Source: Bog-756 sp963769905
GTDB taxonomy: Bacteria; Actinomycetota; Acidimicrobiia; Acidimicrobiales; RAAP-2
Assembly: GCA_963769905.1 (NCBI GenBank)
Contig: CAVYNG010000002.1
Span: 496,001 to 560,000, forward strand
Reading direction: 5' to 3'
DNA length: 64,000 nucleotides
Numbering within the stretch: the stretch's first letter is position 1; every line of letters starts with the position of its first letter. Positions 50,551 through 57,938 of this stretch are shown one piece after another. Position numbers and translations under genes: made by a program. Below the pieces are notes generated by a model. That model was not told the DNA's origin, did not search any database, and saw nothing but the letters and a program-made list of their open reading frames with translations.

Positions 50551-51015
50551 CTGCTTCAGGGTATCCGGACTTCCCCTGAAGGCCTCGAAGGCGGAGTCAC
50601 CCTCATCGCGTTGAGGGTGAGGTCACCGGCGAGTCGTTCCAACTGCCCTTCGACGAGCGAGCAGCGTCCTCTTTGGCGAGGGCTCTCTTTGGTGGAGGTA
50701 ATGGGACTATGTTCGAACCCCTCCTGGCCCGCTGACCTGGGGCAATGCGGCATGAAGGTCTGATTTGGAGCAGAATTCGGGTATGGAGGGCTCGCCGCAA
50801 GGTCGGTAACAGAGGTAATGGGACTATGTTCGAATACCTGGCCTGAGCCGGCGATGACCAATTGCGCTGGCGATTCGTGTCACATGCGCTTGCTGACACA
50901 TTGAGTTTCTGCAGAGTCGGAGGACGCAACCTCCTGGGTGCTCGCCGCTAGTTGCCTCGCCCCGATCGGCACGTGGCGGATACTCCATTTGGCAACCGTC
51001 CCGTGGTCAGGATGG
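50551..51015. other. 465-bp intergenic region with a 23-bp direct repeat
   Basis: There is no convincing gene. Identical 23-base sequences beginning GAGGTAATGGGACTATG lie at 50695-50717 and 50812-50834 in the same orientation. The first is followed by a TTCGAACCCC-like string that recalls a tRNA T-arm, but no tRNA fold surrounds it. Confidence 0.5.
50695..50834 (+). repeat. 23-bp direct repeat, two copies 117 bp apart
   Basis: The copies at 50695-50717 and 50812-50834 agree at every position and end in GTTCGAA. The sequences after them share only CCTGGCC. They could be recombination or regulatory sites. Confidence 0.65.
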
Positions 51016-52247
51016 CTATTCCTCGGGTTCGTTCTTCGTCGTTAGCTCACGGAGGCCCAGCGCCTTGGCGAGCGGGGTGGCCGCAAGGCCGTAAAGGGCG
51101 ACGGTCCCGACGATGACCAAGAACGTCGCTGGCAAGAGCTTGTCGGCCCCGACGAGGCCGAGGGCAACCAATGGGGCTGAGAAGTTGGCTGCGGTGGAAG
51201 CGGCAACGATGCCTCGAGGGTCCATCGATCCCACGAAGATGCGCTGGTTTCGGGTCAGCCCGGTGCCTGCGGTCGACAGTGCTGCGACGACCGGACGGAC
51301 AAGCAGCACCAGACATGCGACGAGTCCAATCGTGGGCCACACAACGCCCCTCAGCGAGGATGGAGTCACGGTGGCCGAGATCGAGATGAAGAGCACACCG
51401 ATTGTCAGTTGGACGACCGTCTTAAGGAACGGCCGATCCTCCGGTACGTCCACCCCCCGTAGGTTGGCAATGACGATTCCCATGGTGATGGCTGCGACCA
51501 GCCCAGTGTCGTCCTGAATGGCGTCGCACAGCCCCGCGACCATGATCACCGTGGCGATCATGGCCTCGGTGGCAAGGATGCCAGTCAGCTTCACCTACCT
51601 GAGCAGGAGCCACAGTACGCCGACACCGACTGCCCCACCGACTACGCCAATACCCAGCCGACCGGCGAAGCCAAGCAGGCCAGCGAGTGCCGTGTGTTCG
51701 TGGCTGGCCTTCAGCCCCTGGAAGACCACGACAGCGATGAGGGCTCCGAGGGGATCGATCGTGGTGCCTTCGAAGTTGAGGATCTCAGTGAGCGTCGTGC
51801 CCGGGCGCGCTGCTCGAAGGATGGGGTCACCACTGTCGGACCCGAGACGATCAATATGGCCCCGAGCATCAGCGCTGTCCGCCACGACAGTCCGAGCAAG
51901 ATCCATGCGAAGAAACCGGCGCCGGCCCAGGTGATCGGGATGCCCAGGCCACGCAGTCGGCGCACTACCAGGCTGCTGTCGCCCTTCAGGTGAGTGGCAG
52001 TTAGATCGAGCCCGCCGTCGAACAAGATGATGGCGACCGCCAGGCTGACGAGTGGCGGGAAAGCCGCGCCAAAGAGCTTGTCCGGATTGACCGAGACGGT
52101 CAGGACACCCGCGACGAACCCGACGGGGAGCAGCAGGATGATCGCTGGTATGCCAAGTTTGGAGGCGACGATCTGGCAGGCCGCCGCTAGTCCGAACGTG
52201 AGGGCGACACCGACGAAGATCTGGGAGGCGCTCAGCGCGCCGATCAT
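51016..52247 (-). pseudogene. CPA1-type cation/proton antiporter, frameshift plus amber stop
   Basis: From ATG 52247 the N-terminal half reads MIGALSASQIFVGVALTFGL, LLPVGFVAGVL, VAIILFDGGLDLTATHLKGD and GAILIVSGPTVVTP. A one-base loss in a C run (GGGG on the plus strand, 51823-51826) breaks the frame. The next frame continues ILRAARPGTTLTEILNFEGT and TTIDPLGALIAVVVF. At 51595-51597 an in-frame TAG interrupts it, and the rest (MKLTGILATEAMIATVIMVA to the end at 51016) is intact in frame. The rejoined protein would be about 410 residues. Two independent lesions favour a real pseudogene, although the homopolymer loss could be a read error. It is divergent from the K+ channel gene. Confidence 0.75.
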
Positions 52248-52578
52248 GTGAACAAGATCATGAGCTGTGGTCCATCTGGTGACGTGGCAAAAGCACACCC
52301 TCCCACAGTGTCCATGATCCGACCCGGGCCCTCCGCAGCAATCCTCGTGTCACCCGCAGGGTGTCCGAGTGCGCCCCTCTGGGAAAGGCCTTTGTCCTCT
52401 GGGCGCGTCAGGACGAACGAAGCAGGGTTTGGACTGAGCCAGGGCTCAGATGTTCTGTCGCCCCGCCCGGCTTGCTCACCGTTCCGGTAACTGGCAGTGC
52501 CGGGGGTCCGGGCACACGCATAGCGTGCCGTCAGTGATTGTGACCTGACGCCCCTAAGGAACCTCAGAGGAGGACTGA
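52248..52578. other. 331-bp divergent intergenic region
   Basis: This lies between the broken antiporter and the first K+ channel gene and should contain both promoters. A GGAGGA ribosome site precedes the channel ATG. A CCCCTAAGGAACC string near 52550 partly resembles the CCCCTAGGTGAATCC sites around the LuxR gene, but the match is weak. No gene is seen. Confidence 0.4.
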
Positions 52579-53115
52579 ATGCCGACCGTACTCTTCGACG
52601 ATCTCTCCGCCCACGACAAGCGCCGCCTCGTTGGCCGAGTTGCATTGCGCACAATAATCACGGTCGCCCTGGTGGTGGCCGTCTACTTTCTAGTGCCGAT
52701 GGACCGCGCGATCAGCGCAGCGACTGTGGCTGAACTGGTGCTCGGAGTTCTGGTGCTCTTTGGTGTCATCGTCTGGCAGGTCCGGCAGATCATTCGATCC
52801 GACCACCCTGGCGTTCGCGCGGTTGAGGCTCTTGCGTTCACGCTTCCGCTCTACATCCTCCTGTTCGCTACCACTTACTACCTCCTAGACCATGCCAACG
52901 CGACAACCTTCACGCAGCCTCTTAGCCGGATCGACTCCATGTACTTCTCGGTCACCGTATTCACAACAGTTGGGTTCGGCGACATTGCGGCGAAGGCCCA
53001 AGGCGCCCGAGTCATCGTCACGTTCCAGATGATTCTGGATCTTGTGATTGTGGGCGTGGTGTTGCGCCTGGTTGTAAATGCGATCAAGATCGGTAGGCAA
53101 CGGCAAACCTCATAG
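52579..53115 (+). CDS. K+ channel-like protein, paralog 1
   Basis: This 178-residue protein has four hydrophobic segments (about 22-40, 50-68, 82-101, 140-163). A pore loop with selectivity filter TTVGFGD (from about residue 132) lies before the last segment, preceded by SMYFSVTVF. The filter marks a K+-selective channel pore. It is closely related to the protein at 62031-62582 (shared LRT, VWQVRQIIRS, FATTY, SVTVFTTVGFGDI blocks). The cytoplasmic tail is short, with no ligand-binding domain. ATG 52579 has GGAGGA upstream. Confidence 0.85.
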   Translation: MPTVLFDDLSAHDKRRLVGRVALRTIITVALVVAVYFLVPMDRAISAATVAELVLGVLVLFGVIVWQVRQIIRSDHPGVRAVEALAFTLPLYILLFATTYYLLDHANATTFTQPLSRIDSMYFSVTVFTTVGFGDIAAKAQGARVIVTFQMILDLVIVGVVLRLVVNAIKIGRQRQTS

Positions 53116-53119
53116 TCCA

Positions 53120-53214
53120 GGTGCCCCATACCGCCGGCTCGGAGTCGCGTTATCTGCGATGAAAAGCGGGAACTGCTCGCGGCCAGCTAACTGCCCATGA
53201 TCGACTGGGGCACC
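53120..53214 (-). repeat. dispersed 95-bp element, copy 3 (intact ends)
   Basis: This copy is bounded by perfect 9-bp terminal inverted repeats, GGTGCCCCA (53120-53128) and TGGGGCACC (53206-53214). In minus orientation it carries GGGCAGTTAGCTGGCCGCG, GAGCAGTTCCCGC and GCAGATAACGCGACTC like copies 1 and 2. No target-site duplication is visible. It lies between the K+ channel gene and a lipoprotein gene. Confidence 0.85.
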
Positions 53215-53289
53215 CCCGAGGGCAGCGGCTTGCCTGATCTGACCCGTTTGCGCCAGGTCTTACCAGAGACAAAGGCCGCTTGCCTGCCG

Positions 53290-53790
53290 TTACAGGCCGA
53301 GGGTGGTTGTAACTGTCCTGAGGGGGCCGCTGCTTGCCGCTATGTCCGAAGCAGCCTGATTCAGCATCCCGGTATCATTGTTGGAGATTCCCTCGCTGCA
53401 CTTCTGGGATGCACTGCTCAAGTCCTTCAGCAACGACGTCCATGCCTTCTGTGCGGTGGAGTTGGGAATAGGGGGCAGTGCCTTTGCTGTAGCTACATCC
53501 GTAGCCAGCTTCTGGCAACTCGCAGTCGCCGCCGAAGAGTCGTGAGAGGACACTGCATTCGGAAGTGCAGTGCCCAGGTCAGCCACATCAGCACTCACCG
53601 CCGTGACCACCGCCTTGTTGGTTGTGGCCCATCTCACAGTGCCGGTCACGCTATTGGCAACAGTGGTCGACGACCCCGTCGATGCCTGGCTCGTCGTGGT
53701 CGTCGAACTACTCGTGGTAGAGCCTGTTGAACATCCAGCAATCGCTACCGCGGAAATCATCACGGCAAGTCCCACTGCTCTACGTCTCAT
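53290..53790 (-). CDS. lipoprotein of unknown function
   Basis: This 166-residue protein has a lipoprotein signal (MRRRAVGLAVMISAVAIAGC, lipid-attached Cys20), a Ser/Thr-rich linker of about 25 residues, and a helical domain with TNKAVVTAVSADVADLGTAL, ATASCQKLATDVATAKAL and SASQKCSEGISNND. Two Cys in this domain may form a disulfide. No family is named. It is exported and anchored on the outer face of the membrane. ATG 53790 begins it. Confidence 0.7.
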   Translation of the reverse strand: MRRRAVGLAVMISAVAIAGCSTGSTTSSSTTTTSQASTGSSTTVANSVTGTVRWATTNKAVVTAVSADVADLGTALPNAVSSHDSSAATASCQKLATDVATAKALPPIPNSTAQKAWTSLLKDLSSASQKCSEGISNNDTGMLNQAASDIAASSGPLRTVTTTLGL

Positions 53791-53896
53791 CCTGTTGACC
53801 TTTCACTTGGCAAACCTTCACATCCCCGAGACAGCTCCCGCCCCGATAGACCGCCAGTTCGGACCCAAAAAGCTTTGGCGCCGGCTGTCGGCGCCG

Positions 53897-54136
53897 TCAC
53901 ACCACGTTCTCTAGCTCCGCAGCGGGCGGCCTGGCGATGATGTAGGAAATCACCCCAATCACGGGGACAAAGACGATGAAGATGAACCACAGCGCTTTGG
54001 CAACGCCATGGTGGTCCCGACGACGGAAGTTATCAATGAAGCACCAAACGACGATGAAGATCCAGAGTACGAACCCCGCAAACATCAGCAGGCTCCAAAA
54101 GACGCTCAGCAGCGGATAGCTATAGGCAAGCAACAT
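53897..54136 (-). CDS. PLDc_N-like small membrane protein
   Basis: This 79-residue protein has two membrane helices: YPLLSVFWSLLMFAGFVLWI then FIVVWCFIDNFRRRDHHG, a motif of the cardiolipin-synthase N-terminal (PLDc_N) family, and KALWFIFIVFVPVIGVISYI followed by IARPP. The SHOCT tail often found after such domains is missing. Members are small membrane proteins of unknown role. ATG 54136 is the start. Confidence 0.75.
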   Translation of the reverse strand: MLLAYSYPLLSVFWSLLMFAGFVLWIFIVVWCFIDNFRRRDHHGVAKALWFIFIVFVPVIGVISYIIARPPAAELENVV

Positions 54137-54235
54137 GATTCCTCCAGGTTCAACTAGTCGGGCAGGTCGTCACTTCCGTTATGGGTAGAACCAACAGCCC
54201 TCAATTTGTGATTTCTACTCGTCTGCTGAAATTCC

Positions 54236-54262
54236 AGGCGTCGACCTCCTCGCCTTTTTTTG
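54236..54262 (+). terminator. possible plus-strand terminator
   Basis: AGGCG (54236-54240) pairs with CGCCT (54251-54255), followed by a run of T residues ending at 54261, the only stem-plus-T-run I noticed in the window. No plus-strand gene lies just upstream, so it may be fortuitous or end an unseen transcript. Confidence 0.25.
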
Positions 54263-54272
54263 CAGTTGGGGA

Positions 54273-55679
54273 CTAGACAGCAAGCGTTGCTTGAACCGAA
54301 CCGTCGGCGATGGCGTCAACGAGGGCTTGATGGTCAAGTTCGTTCTGGTCCGCGTAAGCGACGGCAAAGTCTGCGATCGCTCGGTCGAAGGCGTCACTAG
54401 ACCCGAGGTACGAAGCGACGGCCACGCGGTCACCGGAGCGGGCGTGAGCGCGAGCCAATGCCCAGCCGCACATCTTCGCGTAGACGAGAAGGCTCTCCGG
54501 AGGCATGTTGTCGACGTCAGCCGACAATTTCCAATCCCATAACTGGCGGAAGTAGTAGTCGTGAGGCTTGCCGTCGATACCGATCGGGACCCGATACCAC
54601 CCTAGAAAGATGTCGCTCGCCGCTTGCATGAAGCGCTGGCCTTCCACGACCCGTTGGCCGTGGTTTTCGAACACGCTCTTGTCGCAGAAACGCTCTAGCA
54701 CAGAGGCCTCGGCTTCCTTGATCTGGAGGATGAGCGTGTCGTCGGTGTCGTCTCCTCTAAAGAGCGCGACCCAGGCCCGTGTGCCGACACTCCCGACTCC
54801 CACGACCTTCCGGGCCACGTCCACGAACTCGTAGGATTCGAGCAGGTGGCGACGGTCCCCGATCAGCGTCTCTCGATACGAGCGAATGCCTTCGTGGATC
54901 ATGTCCTGGAGCTGTCCGGCGTCCGTTTCGCCGGCGAGTTCGCTCACCCGAACAAGCAACGGAGGATCATTTCGGAAGCGGAGCTCGCCGTCGACCACCT
55001 CGGTGAGCTTCGCTCGAGCCTTGAGCTGATCCTTCGATTCTGCCTTCGTGGTGGTTTTCTGAAATGCCGCGAGCGCGTCCTTACTGACTTCGGAACCCCA
55101 CCTCTGAGTGACACCGGCCATGTCCAGGCGCGAATACCACACCTCCAAGTTGGACATTTTGTTGAACTCATGCATTGCTTCGCGATAGGCACGCATCGAA
55201 TTCGTGACCAATTTCCAGCCCACCTTGGCTGAGAAGTTGCGGCTGCGGGCGGCGATTTCCAAGCTCGCGCCCAAGCGCTTGAGATCCCATTCGAAGGGCC
55301 CCGGTGAGGTCTCGTCGAAGTCGTTGACGTCGAAGAGCAGGTCCCGTTCGGGCGAGGCAAAGCCGCCGAAGTTGCACAAGTGCGCGTCGCCACATAGTTG
55401 AACATCGAGGCTCGTGCGTGGCCCTGTGGAGAGGTCCGCGGCCATTGGCAGCGCGGCGCCCCTGTAGTAGGTAAAGGGTGCCGCAGCCATCCGCCCGTAT
55501 CGGATCGGCACAAGTTCTGGAACGCGAGTCAGACCCTGTTCAGCCAAGAGATCGAGCGGCTTTTGCTTTCGTTGGTTGGCCGACCATTCAGCATGGCGTT
55601 CCCGTGGCAGCTCCTCCCGGGCAGCCTTACCCCGTGCGGCACGCTCCTTATGGGGCGAGTGCTCAACAGCTGTCGTCAT
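54273..55679 (-). CDS. DUF2252 family protein
   Basis: This 468-residue cytoplasmic protein matches DUF2252: ELVPIRYGRMAAAPFTYYRG, the kinase-like LDVQLCGDAHLCNFGGFASP and LLFDVNDFDETSPGPFEWDL, and a tail with WALARAHARSGDRVAVASYL. The GDAHLxNFG...DVNDFD pair resembles the catalytic and metal loops of phosphotransferase (APH-like) kinases, so kinase-like activity is possible but unproven. ATG 55679 is the start. It lies in a cluster of stress-type genes. Confidence 0.88.
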   Translation of the reverse strand: MTTAVEHSPHKERAARGKAAREELPRERHAEWSANQRKQKPLDLLAEQGLTRVPELVPIRYGRMAAAPFTYYRGAALPMAADLSTGPRTSLDVQLCGDAHLCNFGGFASPERDLLFDVNDFDETSPGPFEWDLKRLGASLEIAARSRNFSAKVGWKLVTNSMRAYREAMHEFNKMSNLEVWYSRLDMAGVTQRWGSEVSKDALAAFQKTTTKAESKDQLKARAKLTEVVDGELRFRNDPPLLVRVSELAGETDAGQLQDMIHEGIRSYRETLIGDRRHLLESYEFVDVARKVVGVGSVGTRAWVALFRGDDTDDTLILQIKEAEASVLERFCDKSVFENHGQRVVEGQRFMQAASDIFLGWYRVPIGIDGKPHDYYFRQLWDWKLSADVDNMPPESLLVYAKMCGWALARAHARSGDRVAVASYLGSSDAFDRAIADFAVAYADQNELDHQALVDAIADGSVQATLAV

Positions 55680-55700
55680 CTCATGCCTCTTTTCAGTGCG

Positions 55701-56315
55701 CTAGATGGACGTAGATGCAGGTCCAGCTGGTGTTGATCCCACTTGCCGCGTTATCCGGGGGACGGATCGCCCAAGTAAGTCGAGAGCTTCTTGTTGCGAC
55801 GAAAGGCCCATCGCGGCGCCAGCGCGTTGTCCGAAGACCGCTCCAATGAGCGACAAGCCACAAGCCATGACCACGCCCAGCGCGTACTCACCGTCCAACA
55901 ATCGGTCAGTAAGTCCGTTCTGAGCCGAGATCCCCGAGAGCAACAGCGTGGGTGTGATGAAAGCGAAGGCCAGCGCCAGGACGAGGCCGTAGGGCGTCAC
56001 GACGAGTACGAGCCATCGCACCCACATTCGCCCCCAGGAGCGGCGATGCGCCCAGCGTTCCCGCATCGGGATCGGGTGGTAAGGGAAGCGGATGCCGACC
56101 CAGGCCGAGATCCCCAACACCCCGAACGGCATCACCGTGATGGCGATGATGGTGATGACCATTGCGACGTAGTCGTGGTTGGAGGTTCCAATGATCACGG
56201 CCACGATCCTGCACACTGGGGCGACGAAGGTCCATAAGACGAGGTTTTTGGCGTAGAGCAGGCGCCGGAACATGACCGGATCATCGAGTGCCGTGCTGGT
56301 CCACCAGTGTTCCAA
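55701..56315 (-). CDS. integral membrane protein, N-terminus possibly truncated
   Basis: This roughly 204-residue protein has five membrane helices: LVLWTFVAPVCRIVAVIIGT, VITIIAITVMPFGVLGISAW, WLVLVVTPYGLVLALAFAFI, ALGVVMACGLSLIGAVFGQR and an N-terminal one. The pattern DDPVMFRRLLYAKNLVLW resembles the middle of larger multi-spanning permease-like proteins, so the first part may be lost. The only in-frame starts are TTG 56315 and an ATG about 13 codons later. It ends 21 bp upstream of the DUF2252 start on the same strand. Confidence 0.55.
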   Translation of the reverse strand: MEHWWTSTALDDPVMFRRLLYAKNLVLWTFVAPVCRIVAVIIGTSNHDYVAMVITIIAITVMPFGVLGISAWVGIRFPYHPIPMRERWAHRRSWGRMWVRWLVLVVTPYGLVLALAFAFITPTLLLSGISAQNGLTDRLLDGEYALGVVMACGLSLIGAVFGQRAGAAMGLSSQQEALDLLGRSVPRITRQVGSTPAGPASTSI

Positions 56316-56403
56316 CGGCCGGTCTCGCTGACCGGCCGGCTGTCAGCGGACCGCTGTGGAATCGAAGACCGCTGGTTGGTCACAGCGAAGGAAAGACGGT
56401 AAG

Positions 56404-56736
56404 TCAGGATGATGCTCGCCTCTCCTCAATAGCGTCCTCGATGGCCAATGCCAGTCCGAGGGCCTCGGCGATAGCGGCGGCGGCGGATACCGTCCTGGGC
56501 GTGCCGATGACCGGCGCGACCGCGATGAGAGTGCCTTGCGCGTCCTCCAGTGTCAGATCCGTGCCGGTGGCTGCCGCCAGGTTCAGCAGATACGAGACCG
56601 GGGATGCGCCGACGGCGGCCAATGCTGCCAAGCGGACCATCATCAACTCCCGGTCACTGAGACTGGTGCGGCTCACCGAGGCTTCGGTCATTTCTAGAAC
56701 GGTGTCGAGGAGGGGTCGGTTTTCACTCATGCTCAT
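56404..56736 (-). CDS. carboxymuconolactone decarboxylase (AhpD-like) family protein
   Basis: This 110-residue helical protein has MVRLAALAAVGASPVSYLLN, LTLEDAQGTLIAVAPVIGTP and RTVSAAAAIAEALGLALAIE, the layout of CMD-like proteins. The CxxC pair of true AhpD peroxidase reductases is absent, so a redox role by that site is unlikely. Such short CMD-like proteins cluster with stress and envelope genes in actinobacteria. ATG 56736 starts it; it is followed by the membrane protein gene. Confidence 0.75.
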   Translation of the reverse strand: MSMSENRPLLDTVLEMTEASVSRTSLSDRELMMVRLAALAAVGASPVSYLLNLAAATGTDLTLEDAQGTLIAVAPVIGTPRTVSAAAAIAEALGLALAIEDAIEERRASS

Positions 56737-56932
56737 GCCTTTCTCTTCGATCGGGGTCGCTGAATCAATTGGGCCGCTGAATCAATTGGGGGACGATCAG
56801 ATCCGGAAGCTGGATCAGGAACGGTCCAACCACCGACGACAGATCCGAGGAACTTCGATCGATCTGCGTCGCCGTCAGCTTTCGGCGGCCGTCCATTCCC
56901 AAGGGAAGCATCCGCCACATCGCGCCGATGGC

Positions 56933-57442
56933 TCAGCTCATTGAGTTCGCTGTCTCCTGGACGGCCTTGTCGATGTCCTTGGAGCTCACGTCCAGCTCTT
57001 TGGCCGCGTGCCGCTCGGCCTTCAGTCCGGCCTTGTTGATCGCACCTTCGATGGTGCTCTCGCCGACGATGACGAGGGCTGCTTGTCCCGCGTCGATGAT
57101 CTCCCCGAACTCCTTCACGTCTGCCCGGGACATGCCCTTCCATAGGTGGCCGCTCACGCCCCCGACCGCTGCCCCGACTGCCGCGGCGGGGATGATCGCC
57201 GGTGGGAAGAGGATGCCGACAACGGCACCGACCCCTGCTCCGCCCCAGGCGCCGTGGCGGGTTGACGTCTCATCCTTGTTGACATGGACTTTGCCATCTG
57301 GGTCCTTGGTCACGACGGAAGCGTCGTAGGTGCCGACTGCCTTTTCGGCGTGCAGGTCCTTCACGAGGTCGTAGTCGGCTCGCGCAGCGGCTTCGCTTGG
57401 GTAGGTCCCGATGTAGACAAATACTGGGTCTGACTTGGCCAT
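56933..57442 (-). CDS. DUF1269-like protein with glycine-zipper segment
   Basis: This 169-residue protein has an N-terminal alpha-beta domain (VFVYIGTYPSEAAARADYDL, VGTYDASVVTKDPDGKVHV). A Gly/Ala-rich hydrophobic segment follows (GGAGVGAVVGILFPPAIIPA then AAVGAAVGGVSGHL), and a second alpha-beta part ends VIVGESTIEGAINKAGLKAE. This fits the DUF1269 membrane-associated stress family. ATG 57442 is preferred; a start nine codons earlier is less likely. It is divergent from the LuxR gene, with a candidate operator in the region between them. Confidence 0.78.
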   Translation of the reverse strand: MAKSDPVFVYIGTYPSEAAARADYDLVKDLHAEKAVGTYDASVVTKDPDGKVHVNKDETSTRHGAWGGAGVGAVVGILFPPAIIPAAAVGAAVGGVSGHLWKGMSRADVKEFGEIIDAGQAALVIVGESTIEGAINKAGLKAERHAAKELDVSSKDIDKAVQETANSMS

Positions 57443-57938
57443 GATGCTTTCTCCATTCCATCTGTGCATTCATTGGGGACTTCCGGCAGGGGACTTCTGG
57501 CGTTACTTTGCTTCTATCGACAACGGCAAACGCCCTGCCGGTCAACTCGAACTTCACCTTGAGCGGTCGGTCCGTCATCCGGCAGGTTCGCACTCATGTA
57601 GGCGAACTGTCATCACCTTCCAGGCGGATTCACCTAGGGGAAAGCTGCCCGGTTCACAATTGATCAAGGTGCGGACACAAGATGGAGCACTCCTACCGGC
57701 CGCCGGAGACCACCGCGGTGTTCGATCGGGCATTCCATCGCCTACCGGGAAGGTGTGGCCGCTCGCGGGCCCGTCGTGCCTGACCGGCAGCATCAATCAT
57801 CAATGGGGTCTGGCGTCGCCCTGGGAGTCGGTCTGAGAGCGAGCGAAGGAGTGGCGCCGCCTTGAGCAGGGCCTTCGGCTGTAAGTAGGGACCTTCGGGC
57901 ATGGTCCCAGGAGCATTGAAGTGGCAAGCTGAGGCATT
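57443..57938. other. 496-bp divergent intergenic region upstream of the LuxR gene
   Basis: It contains promoters for DUF1269 (leftward) and the LuxR-type gene (rightward). The main feature is GGATTCACCTAGGGGA at 57626-57641, repeated in inverted orientation at 60410-60425. No gene is seen. Confidence 0.5.
57626..57641 (+). promoter_or_regulatory. candidate operator site 1 of the LuxR-type regulator
   Basis: GGATTCACCTAGGGGA lies between the divergent DUF1269 and LuxR-type genes. The identical 16 bases occur inverted at 60410-60425, with partial similarity extending about 4-8 bases further. Both copies flank the regulator gene. Confidence 0.5.

Noticed and set aside
50706..50725. tRNA gene suggested by a GTTCGAACCCC string
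   Set aside because: No acceptor, D or anticodon stem can be built around it, and the string is part of a direct repeat.
50695..50834. CRISPR array
   Set aside because: Only two repeat units, no spacer series and no cas genes in the window.
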